Shown here: piece by piece, positions 31,073 to 31,464 of the stretch
Layout of the letters: the number at the start of each line of letters is the position of its first letter
Position numbering within the stretch: the stretch's first letter is position 1
Origin: DATAFF01 sp036265615
GTDB lineage: Bacteria; Pseudomonadota; Alphaproteobacteria; Rhizobiales; Aestuariivirgaceae
Direction of reading: 5' to 3'
Assembly (NCBI GenBank): GCA_036265615.1
Contig: DATAOT010000111.1
Coordinates: 1 to 31,464 of the forward strand
Length of the DNA stretch: 31,464 nucleotides
Made by a program: the position numbers and the translations under genes
Notes under the pieces: generated by a model
The model's database searches: none
What the model was told of the DNA's origin: nothing
What the model saw: the letters and a program-made list of their open reading frames with translations, nothing else

Positions 31073-31464
31073 ATGAGTGGCAGATCTCTGAATTTTAAGG
31101 ATGTCGCAAGGCAGTCTTCGTCAGTGTCTTTGTCAATGCGTTCGCCGTACAGCGGGAGCGAGGATGGAGATCCTCTGCCAAACATCGGCGATGTTCGCAG
31201 CTTGCCGGAGCACGGCCTGCATCTGAAGAGCACGGCTAACAAAAGGTCTGTGGACGAGGAAAAGAAGCTCGCCGAGAAATATGGCCTGACGTTACTTGAC
31301 GTTGGCGAGGACACCGAGATCGGCGAACCAGAGGAGAAGGACGCCTTGTCGGGCGCTGCGATCGTCGCAATGAAACCTGCTGAACCTTCAGGCGATCATG
31401 ACGTGGTCGTCGATATGAAGGACTTGGACCTTGTCACCCTTGACAGTGTGGAAGAGTCGTCGAG
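31073..31464 (+). CDS. Unrecognised acidic protein, 3' end outside window
   Basis: An open frame of 130 codons starts MSGRSLNFKDVARQSSS and runs off the window with no stop. GGGGGA lies 5 bases before the ATG. The protein is hydrophilic and acidic (for example DVGEDTEIGEPEEKDA and VVVDMKDLDLVTLD), with no signal peptide, membrane helix or family motif that I recognise. Base composition is lower in GC and codons such as TTA, CTT and AAA are used more than in the neighbouring genes, which hints at a different origin. It follows two repeat elements and a 17-bp palindrome. An N-terminal propeptide or regulatory region of a larger protein is possible but unproven. Confidence 0.6.
   Translation, partial: MSGRSLNFKDVARQSSSVSLSMRSPYSGSEDGDPLPNIGDVRSLPEHGLHLKSTANKRSVDEEKKLAEKYGLTLLDVGEDTEIGEPEEKDALSGAAIVAMKPAEPSGDHDVVVDMKDLDLVTLDSVEESS

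Noticed and set aside
31048..31314. 88-codon minus-strand frame near the window end
   Set aside because: The opposite strand carries a longer open frame with a ribosome-binding site and a protein-like sequence; this one overlaps the upstream palindrome.

Overview
The window is about 31.5 kb of high-GC chromosomal DNA, most likely from an alphaproteobacterium of the order Hyphomicrobiales (Rhizobiales). The main reasons are the divergent irr / fabA-fabB-fabI arrangement, the dnaA-dnaN-recF-gyrB run next to rpsT, mutM and ubiE-ubiB-coaBC-dut, and GAGCATGATGTTAT-type intergenic repeats that I associate with this order. Family or genus cannot be fixed from the sequence alone. Most genes are conserved housekeeping genes. 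The unusual content lies in the intergenic DNA and in one toxin-antitoxin locus.

Layout. 1-3951: a four-gene polyamine/opine-type ABC transporter operon (substrate-binding protein cut by the window edge, ATPase, two permeases), with a strong GC hairpin between the first two genes. 4051-5181: two TadE/TadG-like pseudopilin genes. 5223-7292 (minus): an EamA-type exporter followed by a DUF3095 protein. 7322-8053: a YgjP-type zinc peptidase. 8105-10249 (minus): a class A penicillin-binding protein. 10357-17189 (minus): the replication cluster dnaA-dnaN-recF-gyrB, with a 268-bp inverted-repeat element between dnaA and dnaN. 17190-17999: about 0.8 kb without a convincing gene. 18000-20034 (minus): rpsT, an enoyl-CoA hydratase and mutM. 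20124-24992: ubiE, ubiB, coaBC, dut and a MoeB/ThiF-like E1 enzyme. 25006-25714 (minus): a higBA-type toxin-antitoxin locus whose toxin is frameshifted. 25747-28376 (minus): fabA-fabB-fabI. 28505-28942: irr. 28979-29635 (minus): a membrane-anchored SH3 protein. 29808-30797: a D-2-hydroxyacid dehydrogenase. 30795-31054: repeats and a palindrome. 31073 to the end: the start of an unrecognised acidic protein with lower GC.

How the genes work together. Three groups are functionally coherent: transport (genes 1-4), replication (dnaA, dnaN, recF, gyrB), and unsaturated fatty acid synthesis (FabA and FabB commit chains to the unsaturated branch, FabI completes elongation), the last sharing a divergent control region with the iron/haem regulator Irr. 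UbiE and UbiB both serve ubiquinone synthesis; CoaBC and Dut are tightly coupled to the gene after them.

Most notable non-coding feature: a 7-bp tandem repeat (TAGGCAR) sits at gene 3' ends at three places and supplies the stop codon of four genes. Because 7 is not a multiple of 3, three successive units place TAG in all three frames. At the two convergent gene pairs the repeat occurs in opposing arms, so it can stop translation from either side and fold as a hairpin. A second repeat family (GAGCATGATGTTAT core) builds a cloverleaf-like element directly upstream of dnaN and a mini-palindrome directly upstream of the penicillin-binding protein gene, 18 bp before each start codon.
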